From Rheum nobile (lineage: Eukaryota; Streptophyta; Magnoliopsida; Caryophyllales; Polygonaceae), in contig WOAB01000124.1 of assembly GCA_027886185.1 (NCBI GenBank), positions 2,232,001 through 2,296,000 on the forward strand: 64,000 nt of DNA, read 5' to 3'. The translations under genes were made by a program, and so were the position numbers. This document shows positions 11,539 to 21,922 of this stretch, one piece after another. The notes below the pieces were generated by a model. It had not been told where the DNA came from. It saw only the letters and a program-made list of their open reading frames with translations, and did no database searches. How positions within the stretch are numbered: position 1 is the stretch's first letter; every line of letters begins with the position of its first letter.

Positions 11539-13028
11539 TGATAAGCACTATTTTGTAGGGCTTAAGTAAGAGTCATTAGAGGTTTTATTGGTGCCATTCG
11601 GGTAGATTTAGACACATTCATGTGTATGGCGTTTGGGGGCGAAGTTGGTGTATTTGGAGGTGTTTGAGCGGTTTTGGATATCATATGAGACAATGAGGAA
11701 GAAACCACATGAGAAGACGAGGAAGAGGAGTGCACTGAAGAGTAGAAGAACCATAGGCTGAATTCAATTGGTTCGTTCTCTCTACTCCGATGTCCAAATG
11801 GAGTGATTCCAATTCGAGGAGTTAGCTTTTGAAGTCTACTGCAAGTCCTCAAAATATGTGCGCGATCCGAGTTGGGAATCAAAAGTTATGGCGTTTTTAC
11901 GGAAGTGTCGCAGGAGCTGAACCGAAGAACGGCGACCGCCGTAATTACGGCGCCCGCCGTGAACCTTACGGCGCCCGCCGCATTTGGCTTTCCACCGACC
12001 TTGGCTACGAAGTGATTACGGCGACCGCCGTTTAATTGCGGCGCCCGCCGCATTTACGGTGATCGCCGTGGGAGATGCGGCGACCGCCGCCGATGTCTGA
12101 AGTCTGCCGCGCCGTTTCTTTATTTGCATTATTTTTATTACTTTTTATTATTTCGTTTTAGGTTAACTTAGCTTTATTTTCCTTTAGTATTTAAGGGTTG
12201 AGAAAAGGCTTGTTTGCCAATCTTGGATCATCTCTGGAACCCTAATTTTTTTATTCTACGTATTCTCTCGTTATGAAGAACTAAGCCTCCCTGGCTTAGT
12301 CAGACGCTGAAGCTTTCGTTTTGATAAAGTTGTGAGATTCTTGTTCTTAATCTATTGCATGGTTTTTATCTTTCTCTTGCTTAAGTTGTTTATGATTGAT
12401 ATTGATAATCTCTATTTGGACGCAACTAGGGTTTATTGTTATTGATCTATTGCTAGATTTAGATTGTTACTGGTTGAGCATATCTATTTCAGAGTAGCAA
12501 CTGCATCGTATTAGTAACTGGTTGTGCTAGTCTTATGCAGAAGAGAATTGATTTACATTCTAGGATAATATCTGGTTGTGTTATGCTAGAATTGTATCCA
12601 ACTATATTCATATCCGTAAGGCTGCTGTTAAACTGAATCTTGATAGTTTCAGGGTTGTTTAATTAGTTAGTGCTAATAGTATCTGGTTATGCTATTAGTT
12701 ATATCTGAAAAGGAATTGGAATTTCCATTACATGAGATTTTGAATGAGTATCTATGATCAACTTGTCATACGAATAGTGGATGTTGTTTGACTAAGTGCT
12801 TTTCCCATTACTGATTTCATCACATCTAGTTGTTTACTTTTGCATGCGTAGATTAATTAAAACTCACAAAAAACCCCTTTGGTTACTTAAGTTTGACATA
12901 CGAATTGCATAATTAGATAGAATTCGCCTCCCTGTGGATTCGACCTTTACTTACCTAGGACTACGGTTTAAGGTTTGTTTGGATATATTTTGCATAGCAG
13001 TTTTTAGAACGACAAAAACCTGTTACCA
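11539..13028 (+). mobile_element. Solo LTR (Athila/Tat-like), 1490 bp, TSD AGTCA
   Basis: The element starts TGATAAGCAC and ends CTGTTACCA, with the same 5-bp AGTCA directly before (11534-11538) and after (13029-13033). Bridging the two flanks with one AGTCA keeps the RPA frame open across the site, which independently confirms the borders. There is no internal gag-pol, so this is a solo LTR. A TATA-like TATTTAAG lies near 12188, and CCCTGTGGATTCGACC near the 3' end (about 12930) is typical of Athila/Tat-type LTRs. The lineage is an inference from that motif and the length. Confidence 0.85.
11930..12089. repeat. GC-rich 12-bp minisatellite, seven copies
   Basis: Inside the AT-rich solo LTR are seven copies of CGGCG(A/C)CCGCCG at 11930, 11948, 11969, 12019, 12039, 12057 (variant CGGTGATCGCCG) and 12078. 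Spacing is irregular, and several copies are linked by ATTTA or AATTA. Each copy is a small imperfect palindrome (CGGC ... GCCG). Confidence 0.85.
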
Positions 13029-14951
13029 AGTCATTGGATAAAGGATATGTTTACGGTAAGTTGTTTTTGAATATTTTCATATTAAAATCCTTTGACTATG
13101 TTGTTTTTATGTGTATAATATGCTTCATTAATATTGTACATTTTATGTATAGATGTTATTGGTGAATTGGTTGGAATTGGTGATCAGATAGTGACATTTA
13201 CTAAAAGCAATGGCAAAGATGGTAAAAGAATTAATTTGCAATTAATGGATGCAAGGTATTAAGTATTTATCATTTTTTATTAATTTTTAATGTCATTACA
13301 CAAATTAAACATTTTCTTTTATAAAAATGATGATTTCTAACTTTTATTTTGGTTATATCACAAGAACAATATCATTAATTGTACTCTATGGGATGGTTTT
13401 GCTGATTTATGTCGTCCATTTATTGGCGCATCAAATCAAAATACGATCGTGGTTATAGTTCAGTTCGCGAAGCTTGGGAAATGGAATAATTCACCTAATG
13501 TGTCAAATGGATATTATGGCACAAGGGTGTATTTTGACGATGAAAGTATTAGCGAGATTTCAAAATTCAAGGAAATGTATATTCTGATTTTTTATTTTTA
13601 CATATCTGTTTATATTAATTGTAAATAATCTATTATATTGTTCAGCATACTGTTTCTCAAATTGTTTCTTTTGGATATTTGGTTATATTAATTGTAAATA
13701 ATTTACTATATTGTTTCTTAAACTTTAGTATATCAAAACAATCTGCTTCAAAAGGTGGTAATAGTTGTGTACAACTATCAAGTGAACGATCATATTCTTC
13801 TGCTGATATTTTCTTGGATGTGAGTGCAAGAAAAACCTTTGATGAACTTTATGAACATCTTCATGAGCGTGGAACGGTAAGTTAAGAATAGTTGAGTTTC
13901 TAAACATTTTATATGTAAATATTTAGTTTTTTAGATTATTTCTGAGTTTTTAAAGATTAAGTTTTTAGGTTTTTTATTTTTTATTACACTGATAATTCCT
14001 AAAGGTTCTCCAAGCTATTGTTCTTGCCACCATTGGCCATATTGAAGATTCATATGAATGGTACTATAATTCATGCAAAAGGTGTAAAAGCAAGGTGCAA
14101 GCACAAGAAGAACAGTTTTGGTGTAAGAAATGTGATGCATTAGTGAACTATGCAATTCCTAGGTAATTAATTTACGACAAATGAATTTTACTATTTTCTG
14201 TTTATTGAGTTATTTATATATGTTTTTTTTCTGGGCAGATTTTGTGTTCAAGTTAATGTTATAGATGGATCTGGGACTGCTCAATTGACTATATTTGATA
14301 GAGAAGCTACTCAGTTTTTAAAGAAATCAGTCACAAGCATTATTGAGTCAATAGATAAGGTCAATTTTTGGGTCTTAAATTAAGTATATAAAATGTGAAG
14401 TGATACGTGCATAATGATTCTTATTTCATTAATTCATTTTTGTTCTTTTTTTTTCAGGATAAGGACATTAGTATCATCTCAGACGATCTAAATGTGTTGT
14501 TAAATAAAAAAATGTTGTTTAGGGTTCTCATTTCTCAATTTAATATTAGTAGACTTCCATCTGCAACGGCATACACAGTAACAAACATGACCGATGATTT
14601 GACTTTGATTGAAAAGTTTGAACAATGCAGTTTAGAATCAGAGGTATGCATTCTTCATTTTATTTGTTTTAATTTTCAGATTTGGGTACTTGAATTGATC
14701 AAGAACTTTGCTTATTATAGGAAAATCAGGCATCACTCGATGTAGAGAATGATGAGGTGTCAAAAGTGTCATCAAATGAAATGGCGACACCCCGTAAGCG
14801 TGACTATATAAACATTGATGATGAGGAAAATATCAATTCTGAGGAGGAGAGTGCTAAATCTGAAGATAGTCATATTACGAATCATGGCAATGGATCAACC
14901 ACAAAGAAGAGGGTTACTCTAAAGAAAGCGAAGAAGGAAAAGTTGGACTAA

Positions 14952-15953
14952 ATTAGATTGTTTTTTCTATTATTTGAGCCAGTATGCTATTTAGTTTTTA
15001 AGAGAATTCATGTGTTTTGTTTCAGTTTTTATATTGGTATGATGTTGCTAAACCACTGAATGAAATTTATATGGTCGATTTTTCCTTTCATCACGTTATA
15101 CTTTTGTGTGGTGAATGCGTTTTTTGCTAAACCATTGAATGAAATTCAATTCAATATCATAAATACCCAATGTATTAAATTTGTTGATTAACAATCAGTT
15201 ATGAATCAGTTATGCAAATGTATTATTAACATTCAGTTCTAATTTTTTAAACACTTTGATTATTCAAACTCATAAATGAATATGGATCTGGAAAATGAAC
15301 ACTTTTTTACGCTGAGTATTCACATAAAATGATAAATCAGTTATGCAATTTTATTAATAACATTCAGTTATTGAACATTACATAAGTATTCGCAAAAAAT
15401 GAGTAGGCTGAAACAACTCGCTGCAGAATATGCTTGGAGATGGTAGTAGAAGAGCGATTACTCTTAACACCCTCTCAGAGCATACTCTGCATAATATGCT
15501 TTGGTTGTTTTAACAGTCTGATGTTCTTACGAAAGACCTTAGGGTTGTTTGTAAAATTCTTTACGGAATGTATTAAATTAATCTGATAAAATATTACAGA
15601 ATATGGAAATAAATAGTATATTTTTATATACATATGGAAATAAATAGTATAGTTTAAAAACTGTATATTTAATTTATAGTATATCTTTTCAATATGCATA
15701 TATTTACGATTTTTAAAATTATAGGTTAAAGTATACATTTTCGCTATATGTGTCTATAATTGTGATAAGATCTTTTAATTCTTTCTCAAATTTACGACCA
15801 CAAGTATAATGTATCTATAAATGTGATAAGATCTTTTAATTATTTCTAAAAATTTAAGACGAGTACGCTATAAAACATAGCCTTTTACTTTGTTTTACAC
15901 ACATAATGTTCAGAATCTCATTTTACCATTTATATGCTTTCTAAGAATCAGTC
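14952..15953. other. Non-coding Helitron interior with small duplications
   Basis: No gene is recognised. Short local repeats occur, including TAACATTCAGTT blocks near 15220 and 15360 and a tandem copy of about 70 bp containing GTGATAAGATCTTTTAATT near 15760 and 15825. Confidence 0.5.
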
Positions 15954-16162
15954 ATGGTTCATCCTATTGCTCATGACATCTCAGTTCATACTGATGTTGT
16001 TTTTCTTTCCGACATGTTACCCGAAAGCCACTTTTTCAGATTTCCACGTATGGATAATAACTTCCAGATGAGAATTTCGTTACCTATTGATCTATCTGAT
16101 GAGGTGAAGTACATCAAGTGTTCGATTTCTATGCCAATTGGTCTTGCTATTGTAACAGAAAG
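15954..16162 (+). other. Isolated exon-like fragment, unrecognised
   Basis: A frame open for 70 codons runs from an ATG at 15954 to a plausible donor (GAAAG|GTACTG) at 16162/16163. The residues include FLSDMLPESHFFRFPRM and a polar middle section. I do not recognise the family. The gypsy insertion starting near 16331 lies in what would be the following intron. An acidic C-terminal-like tail after the far side of that insertion (21691-21922) might belong to the same gene, but this is speculative. Confidence 0.3.
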
Positions 16163-16330
16163 GTACTGTTTTATTTAATATAGTTTTAATACATTATTCC
16201 TATCAAAATTCTTTCGTATTCATACGTTAGGTCATAATATATATATATACTGATTTTTATTTATATAATATGCTATATGTACATGTCACTGCGATTCCAT
16301 TGTAACTGTAATACAATGTTACCCGATTCC

Positions 16331-16916
16331 ATTGGATAAGAATGGATAATTGATCGGTTATGTGATAGCGTGTTATGTTGTGTCTTGACGTGTGGTTGGT
16401 TAGTTGGTTGGTGTGATGATAGTCAAGTGTAGATATGATATATAAGTATATATATAATATGATCTGGTGTTGTTTGGTATTGTCTGATTATCGTGCTAAA
16501 TCTTTGGATTTCAACTGCTTTGGCTTGGCCAATCTTGCCATAGTCTTTCACGAGACTGACCAACTGCGGTTTACGTGCCGTGGTTAGCTGGGGTATCGGG
16601 TCCCTCAGTCAATCAGGCTTTTCAGGTTTAGCGCCAGCAAGGAGGATCCTGATCACCGTCGGTTTTGGAGTCGAAGACTTTATGTTTGCGATTTTGAACC
16701 TTGTATGGTTGATTTGGTTTTGGTTTGTGAATTGTTGTATTTCTGTATGTTAAAGTTTGATTATTGTTTCAAACTCTGGACAGGTTTTACAGGTTTTCCG
16801 TTGTGCGGCTTTTGATATATATATATAAGGGTTATGTTTTGAAAATTTTCTTTTCACCCGCCTTATAATCCTTCTGGATTATGGCACTGTAGCACCACTG
16901 GCCCGGGGGTGTTACA
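16331..16916 (+). repeat. Truncated 5' LTR (3' part only)
   Basis: This matches 21108-21690 of the 3' LTR from ATTGGATAAGAATGGATAAT to the end GGGTGTTACA, with small differences including an 11-bp extra CAGGTTTTA segment near 16785. About 2.2 kb of the 5' LTR is missing. Confidence 0.85.
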
Positions 16917-16921
16917 GAAGT

Positions 16922-16933
16922 TGGTATCAGAGC
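16922..16933 (+). other. Primer binding site (initiator Met-tRNA type)
   Basis: TGGTATCAGAGC lies 5 bases after the 5' LTR end. It is the usual plant gypsy site complementary to the 3' end of initiator methionine tRNA, which primes minus-strand DNA synthesis. Confidence 0.85.
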
Positions 16934-17577
16934 TCTTTTCAAAAAAATGTGTTCTTTCCGAGTTTTCAACTTGAGAATTTTTATACGTTGTTGTTATGAA
17001 CGATCGGGTGATCAGGAATCCTTGTTGTCAACCGTAGTGAGTTGCGTTGGTAAGTATTGGTTGTTTGTGATGTTTTGTGCTAATGTTTGATATATTTATA
17101 TGTTTATATGTTGAGTATTGATGAATAATTTCATATGCGATGGTTAATGTTGTTAAGTAAATTTTAATGGTGCGTTTCCTGGTAAGTGGGACATGCTAGA
17201 GATTTAAAAGGTATGAGTATAGTAGAGGATGAGGCCGTTGGGCTTATCGTCAAGAGGTTGGGTCTGGTAAGTGATGATTTGGTATGAAGATGTTGTGAGT
17301 TGCTGTTATTGTCATGAATGAGAATGACAGATTGAGCACTTTCAGGTATGGTTGTGTTCCGAGATGGAATCTCGATGGTGAGGCTCAGCTGTGCGATCTT
17401 TGAGCAGTATGTGATGAGTGGTTTGATTATGGAAACTGCTATAGATGATTCTGATCAGATTATTGATGTTGGAAGCAGTAAGAAACAGAAAACTCGGTCT
17501 GTATCTGAAAAAATGGGATTTTCCGACTATGGGTTTGGCTGAGCTGAGGAACAAAATGTGCATGTGACTATAGGAAG

Positions 17578-18470
17578 ATGACAGTTATCGTAACAGCAGA
17601 TAAGGGTTTAGTGCATGTGTTGAGAGTCATGATCCTAGAGGCTCTGGCAGAATTGTTGTGCGATGACGGCTGTAAAATTGTTAAGAAAAGGGTGTGTTGG
17701 TTATCTGTGTATATGCTGAGATTGAAGGAGCAGATAAAGGAACTTATGCAGTTAGGCTTTATTAGCCCTAGTGCTTCTCCTTGGAGTGCGCCTGTATTAT
17801 TGGTTAAAAAGGAAAGATGGTTCCTTTTGACCTTGCTTGGATTATACGAAGTTAAATACTTGTTGGATCAATCACAAGGAGATGCAATGTGTTCAAAGAT
17901 TGACTTGAGATCAGGGTATCCTCAGCTTAAGATTTGAGATGAGGATATTTACAGAACTACCTTCAGAACTAAGTATGATTGCTATGAATTGATTGTGTTG
18001 CCTTTTGGGTTGACTAATGCTTCCGCGGATTTCAAGGGTTTAAGGAATTGATGTTTTAGAAGGTACTCGGATCGTTTGTAGTGAGTTTCATTGATGATAT
18101 TTTAGTATACTCTCGGAGTAAGAGGGAGTACGAGGACAACCTTAGAATGTTAAGGAAATTGGGAGTTTTCTCAGACTGGTAGATTATTGCAGGCGATTGT
18201 GGAAGAAATTTCTAAGGTTGTGTATGATTAAGAATTTTGAATGGAACAGGAGATGTCAGGAGAGAGTTTCGAAGAACCCAGGAAGTGTTTGATTAGTGCA
18301 CCAATGTTAGTTTTACTGCAGGAAACAAAAGGGTTTGTTATCTACAGTGATGTGTCTAAGCAAGGTTTGGGTTGCGTTTTGATGCAGAATGAGAAAGTCA
18401 TTGCATATGATTTTCGTCAGCTCAAACTATATGAGAGAGAGTTGAACCTGAGACAAGATGGTTGCTAGAA
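17578..18470 (+). pseudogene. Remnant of gypsy reverse transcriptase and RNase H
   Basis: Fragments in several frames show LKEQIKELMQLGFISPSASP and CSKIDLRSGY (to 17937), then a TTFRTKYDCYELIVLPFGLT-like segment (about 17950-18020), an ILVYSRSK motif near 18100, and an RNase H piece with QGLGCVLMQNEKVIAYDFRQ at 18240-18468. The YxDD core itself is lost or altered. Gag, protease and integrase are not recognisable. The copy cannot supply its own enzymes. Confidence 0.8.
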
Positions 18471-18897
18471 GTGATTGAGGATTATGAAAAGATATCGTTA
18501 TCAATCAGAAAAGGACTACCGTGAATTGTTGATGCTTTGTATAGGAAGTCGACTCTCGAGCATATGATTGCTTGTCTGACAGTTCTGCCGGATTGCAACT
18601 GGAATGGTGATGAATGAAATTGAAATTGGTTTGGGAAAGAGCGGGTACATCTGAATGCGATGGAATGTTGAGTGAGATATGCAGTGAGATTGCCCAGGGA
18701 AGAGTGTAGGAATTCTTGTTCAGGAAGATGGAATATTGTGATTTCAGAATCGGTTATGTGTGTTAAGCTGATAAGAGATTAGAGAGTTGATTCTCAAAGA
18801 AGGTTATTCTTCGGCAAGTCCTGTATATTCTGGAGTCAGTTATGCGAGACAGTTATCCGAACTTGTTTGATCTTAGTTTCGAGGACGAAACTCTTAT

Positions 18898-18910
18898 AAG
18901 GAGGGGAGAA
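18898..18910 (+). other. Polypurine tract
   Basis: AAGGAGGGGAGAA stands directly before the 3' LTR start (TGAAATACCC). This is the expected plus-strand primer of LTR retrotransposons. Confidence 0.85.
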
Positions 18911-21690
18911 TGAAATACCCCAAAGGCTATAAAAATGGCAAAATGGTAAATAAAGGATTTAAGGCCTTATAAAAATCTGAATTTGGAATTGGGATATTTA
19001 GGATGAAATATCTGCTTAGGGTATACTTATCATCAAAATTTGGAATGGGAATTTGAGGGAAATTTGGGAAAGTGGCCAGCAAAGCACCGAAGCTCCCTTT
19101 CCATTTCTTCCTCTCTTCCGCTGAACCATACTCCCTCTCGGTGAAGCTCTCTGTTCTCCCGTGCCCAGCTCAGTGGTTCGTCTCCTCCGGCGAGCTCGAC
19201 CAGCGGCGGTCACCTCTTCCCTTCCCCGGAGGCGAGCTGTGACCTGCTGAGAGCTCCGTTGCTGCTGTGTTATTTCCTATTGCTGATGTTCGCTGAAAGG
19301 AGACGCCGCCGTTGCTGAGTTCCGGCGACGAGAAGCTCGGTCGCTGTTGTTGCTGCTGTGTGTGTTCGCTATTGTTGTGCTGTGTTTTCTGCTGGTGTTG
19401 CCGCCGTCGTCTCCGGCGTCGAGGAGCATCTCCGGTGGCTACTGAAGGTGGTCGTCGACGGGACAAGGTAAACCTTTGATCGGTTTTGGTTGGGGGTTCG
19501 AATGGATGTTATATATGAACATATAGGAGTTGCTAAATCTGTATATATGTGACCGAGATGTGTGAGTTTGGGGCTGAATTGTTGATTTGTGCAGCAAACT
19601 TTGGGTTATTTTGTGGGGGTTTGGCTGAATTGAAACTTTGATTGGAGTTTGGAATTTGGTGGTTTGCTTAATTAATTAAGGATTTGATTTTAGGGTTGTT
19701 GATAAGGTGAAATTTGGGGGTTTGTTAGTAGTGCATTGGTATGAGTTAATTAACGCCAGGGATTTGCTCGGATTGATTTCGCAGGTTCGTTCAAGTGGTT
19801 TGGAGACCTCTGGGGTCGTTGTGGTTCAACTTGAGGCAAGAGGATCCTTGCTAACTTATATATTTTTATAAACTGATTATGTTTAATTTTACCGTTGCTT
19901 GAGCTATTATTTTAATTGGTTTGTTTGACTATATAATGGCTTGGATGAGATGTGTGATAATGTGTGATGAGGTGTGATAATGTGTTGGATTGAATGTGTG
20001 GGTGTGTGTTGGATTGAGTTTGTGTGTGTGTGTGTATGTGATTATGTGATATTTGATTGGTTGTCGTATAAAGTGTTTGAATTGGTGTCGGTGTAGTGGT
20101 GGAATGTTGTTGGTTGGTGAAAGTCCTTATATTTAGGGCCTCGGTGGGTATGAACCCCCGAAGGTCGAAGGGTCAGGTGATGATAGTCTCACCAAACCGC
20201 GTAGGGTGCACGCCTACGTCGTTAAGGGCCAAGGGTTGGATGGTGAAAGTCTCATCCGAAAAGTGTGTGTTGATTGTCTCACCCGGTGATGTGGTGGTGG
20301 AGACGGAGGTTGGATTGGAGGTGTTGGTGGTTGTGTGTGTTGATTGTCTCACCCGGTGATGTGGTGGTGGAGACGGAGGTTGGATTGGAGGTGTTGGCGG
20401 TTGTCTGTGTTAGTTATATGTTGAATTGGTTGTGTACTTGATTAAGTGGTTATGTGTTGAATATTGGCTGTGTGCTTGGTTATTGATTTTTGTGTTGGAT
20501 TTGTATAAGTTGGATTGTATGTGTTGACAGGTGTGTGTGTGTGTGGACATTTGTATGTGTTTACAGTATTGAGTTATATTATTATTTGGTTACAAGTGGT
20601 CGATTGTTGTGATATCTATTATAGTTTAAATGTGGACTGTGTACCTGAATACGTGGTTTTGTGATGGATGTTGATTATGTACTTGTTTAAGTGGTTATGT
20701 TAGTAATTTGGTTGTATGTTTGATAATTGGCTTATGTTGGATGTTGATCGTTATTAGTTGTGGTTGTGGGCCATTGTTGGCCATTGGTTGTGTGTGCTGG
20801 ATCTGTGTGTGTTGACAGTTGTGTGTATTGACCTTTGTTGTGTTGGCATTAGTGTGGGTTGGATTGCGTGTGTTGACAGTTGTGGGCGTTGACAGTGGTG
20901 TGTGTTGACATTTGTGTGTAGTGACAGTTGTGAGTTCGATATGTTTGGTTAGCCTTGGTTACATGTTGGTAGTAAGATATGTATATATGTTTCGTAAGTT
21001 GTTAATTGAGGTGTTAATAGTAGAGAAGAAGTTAGATTGGATCGTTCTATTCGTTTATTCTTATTATGAGTTTAAGGTTGAATTGAAAGAGGTTAGTATC
21101 GTGCAGAATTGGATAAGAATGGATAATTGATCGGTTATGTGATAGCGTGTTATGTTGTGTCTTGACGTGTGGTTGGTTAGTTGGTTGGTGTGATGATAGT
21201 CAAGTGTAGATATGATATATAAGTATATATATATATATAATATGATCTGGTGTTGTTTGGTATTGTCTGATTATCGTGCTAAATCTTTGGATTTCAACTG
21301 CTTTGGCTTGGCCAATCTTGCCATAGTCTTTCACGAGACTGACCAACTGCGATTTACGTGTCGTGGTTGGCTGGGGTATCGGGTCCCTCAGTCAATCAGG
21401 CTTTTCAGGTTTAGCGCCAGCAAGGAGGATCCTGATCACCGTCGGTTTTGGAGTCGAAGACTTTATGTTTGCGATTTTGAACCTTGTATGGTTGATTTGG
21501 TTTTGGTTTGTGAATTGTTGTATTTCTGTATGTTAAAGTTTGATTATTGTTTCAAACTCTGGACATGTTTTCCGTTGTGCGGCTTTTGATATATATATAT
21601 AAGGGTTATGTTTTGAAAATTTTCTTTTCACCCGCCTTATAATCCTTCTGGATTATGGCACTGTAGCACCACTGGCCTGGGGGTATTACA
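18911..21690 (+). repeat. 3' LTR, 2780 bp
   Basis: The LTR is bounded by TGAAATACCC and GGGTATTACA. The 5' part (19080-19470) is GC-rich and resembles a transcribed leader; open frames on either strand there are not genes. The middle is strongly TG-rich, and a 70-bp tandem repeat lies near 20262-20405. The right end runs straight into an AAG microsatellite. Confidence 0.85.
20262..20405 (+). repeat. 70-bp tandem duplication inside the LTR
   Basis: Two head-to-tail copies contain GTGTGTTGATTGTCTCACCC, then GGTGATGTGGTGGTGGAGAC and GGTTGGATTGGAGGTG. They are nearly identical, so the duplication is recent. Confidence 0.8.
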
Positions 21691-21922
21691 AGAAGAAGAA
21701 GAAGAAGAAGAAGAAGAAGAAGAAGAAGAAGAAGAAGAAGAAGAAGAAGAAGAAGAAGAAGAAGAAGAAGAAGAAGAAGAAGAAGAAGAAGAAGAAGAAG
21801 AAGAAGAAGAAGAAGAAGAAGAAGAAGAAGAAGCAGAAGAAGGAGAAGAAGGAGAAGAAGGAGAAGAAGCAGAAGAAGGAGAAGAAGAGGAAGAGGAGGA
21901 AGAGGAGCCTTTTGAAGAATAA
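21691..21922 (+). repeat. (AAG)n microsatellite merging into an acidic coding-like tail
   Basis: About 140 bases of pure AAG repeats follow the LTR end, then become interrupted by GCA, GGA and GAG triplets. In the GAA frame this reads poly-Glu with Ala and Gly interruptions and ends EEEEPFEE followed by TAA (about 21920). The interruptions keep the frame, so this may be the 3' end of an old exon whose repeat expanded. It could equally be a plain microsatellite. Confidence 0.6.

Larger units (their letters stand above)
11029..14951 (+). pseudogene. RPA70-like single-strand DNA-binding protein, interrupted
   Basis: The product resembles the large subunit of replication protein A, which binds single-stranded DNA through OB folds. 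Nine exons are visible: 11029-11178, 11296-11538 joined to 13034-13055 across an inserted LTR, 13153-13255, 13365-13576, 13729-13876, 14005-14162, 14239-14359, 14458-14643 and 14721-14951. The N-terminal OB fold starts at MSKIIQHVKDIT; a second OB region includes CTLWDGFADL; a C4 zinc finger of the RPA C-terminal type (CKRC and CKKC) is in exon 6. The C-terminus is acidic, then Lys-rich, like a nuclear signal. Exon phases agree except at exon 3/4, which suggests a small indel. A TGA at 11359-11361 and the LTR insertion disable it. The position upstream of RepHel fits a Helitron accessory gene. Confidence 0.85.
16331..21690 (+). mobile_element. Degenerate Ty3/gypsy element with long LTRs
   Basis: A 3' LTR (18911-21690), a purine-rich tract, a shrunken internal region of about 2 kb, a primer binding site and the 3'-most 586 bp of the 5' LTR are all present in order. 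The two LTR copies match closely from 16331/21108 onward. The ends TGAAATACCC and GGGTATTACA form an inverted repeat, a pattern common in Tekay/Del-type chromoviruses, though the lineage is an inference. No target duplication can be checked because the 5' LTR is truncated. The element lies within the large Helitron. Confidence 0.85.

Noticed and set aside
16440..16800. Open frame also found at 21212-21589, looks like a duplicated small gene
   Set aside because: Both lie in the matching parts of the two gypsy LTR copies. The similarity is LTR identity, not a gene family.
19016..19466. Arg- and Ser-rich minus-strand frames
   Set aside because: They fall in the GC-rich leader part of the gypsy 3' LTR and show low-complexity CGG/CTG composition, with no domain.
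21691..21910. AAG tract as a CRISPR-like or tandem gene array
   Set aside because: It is a simple trinucleotide microsatellite without spacers.
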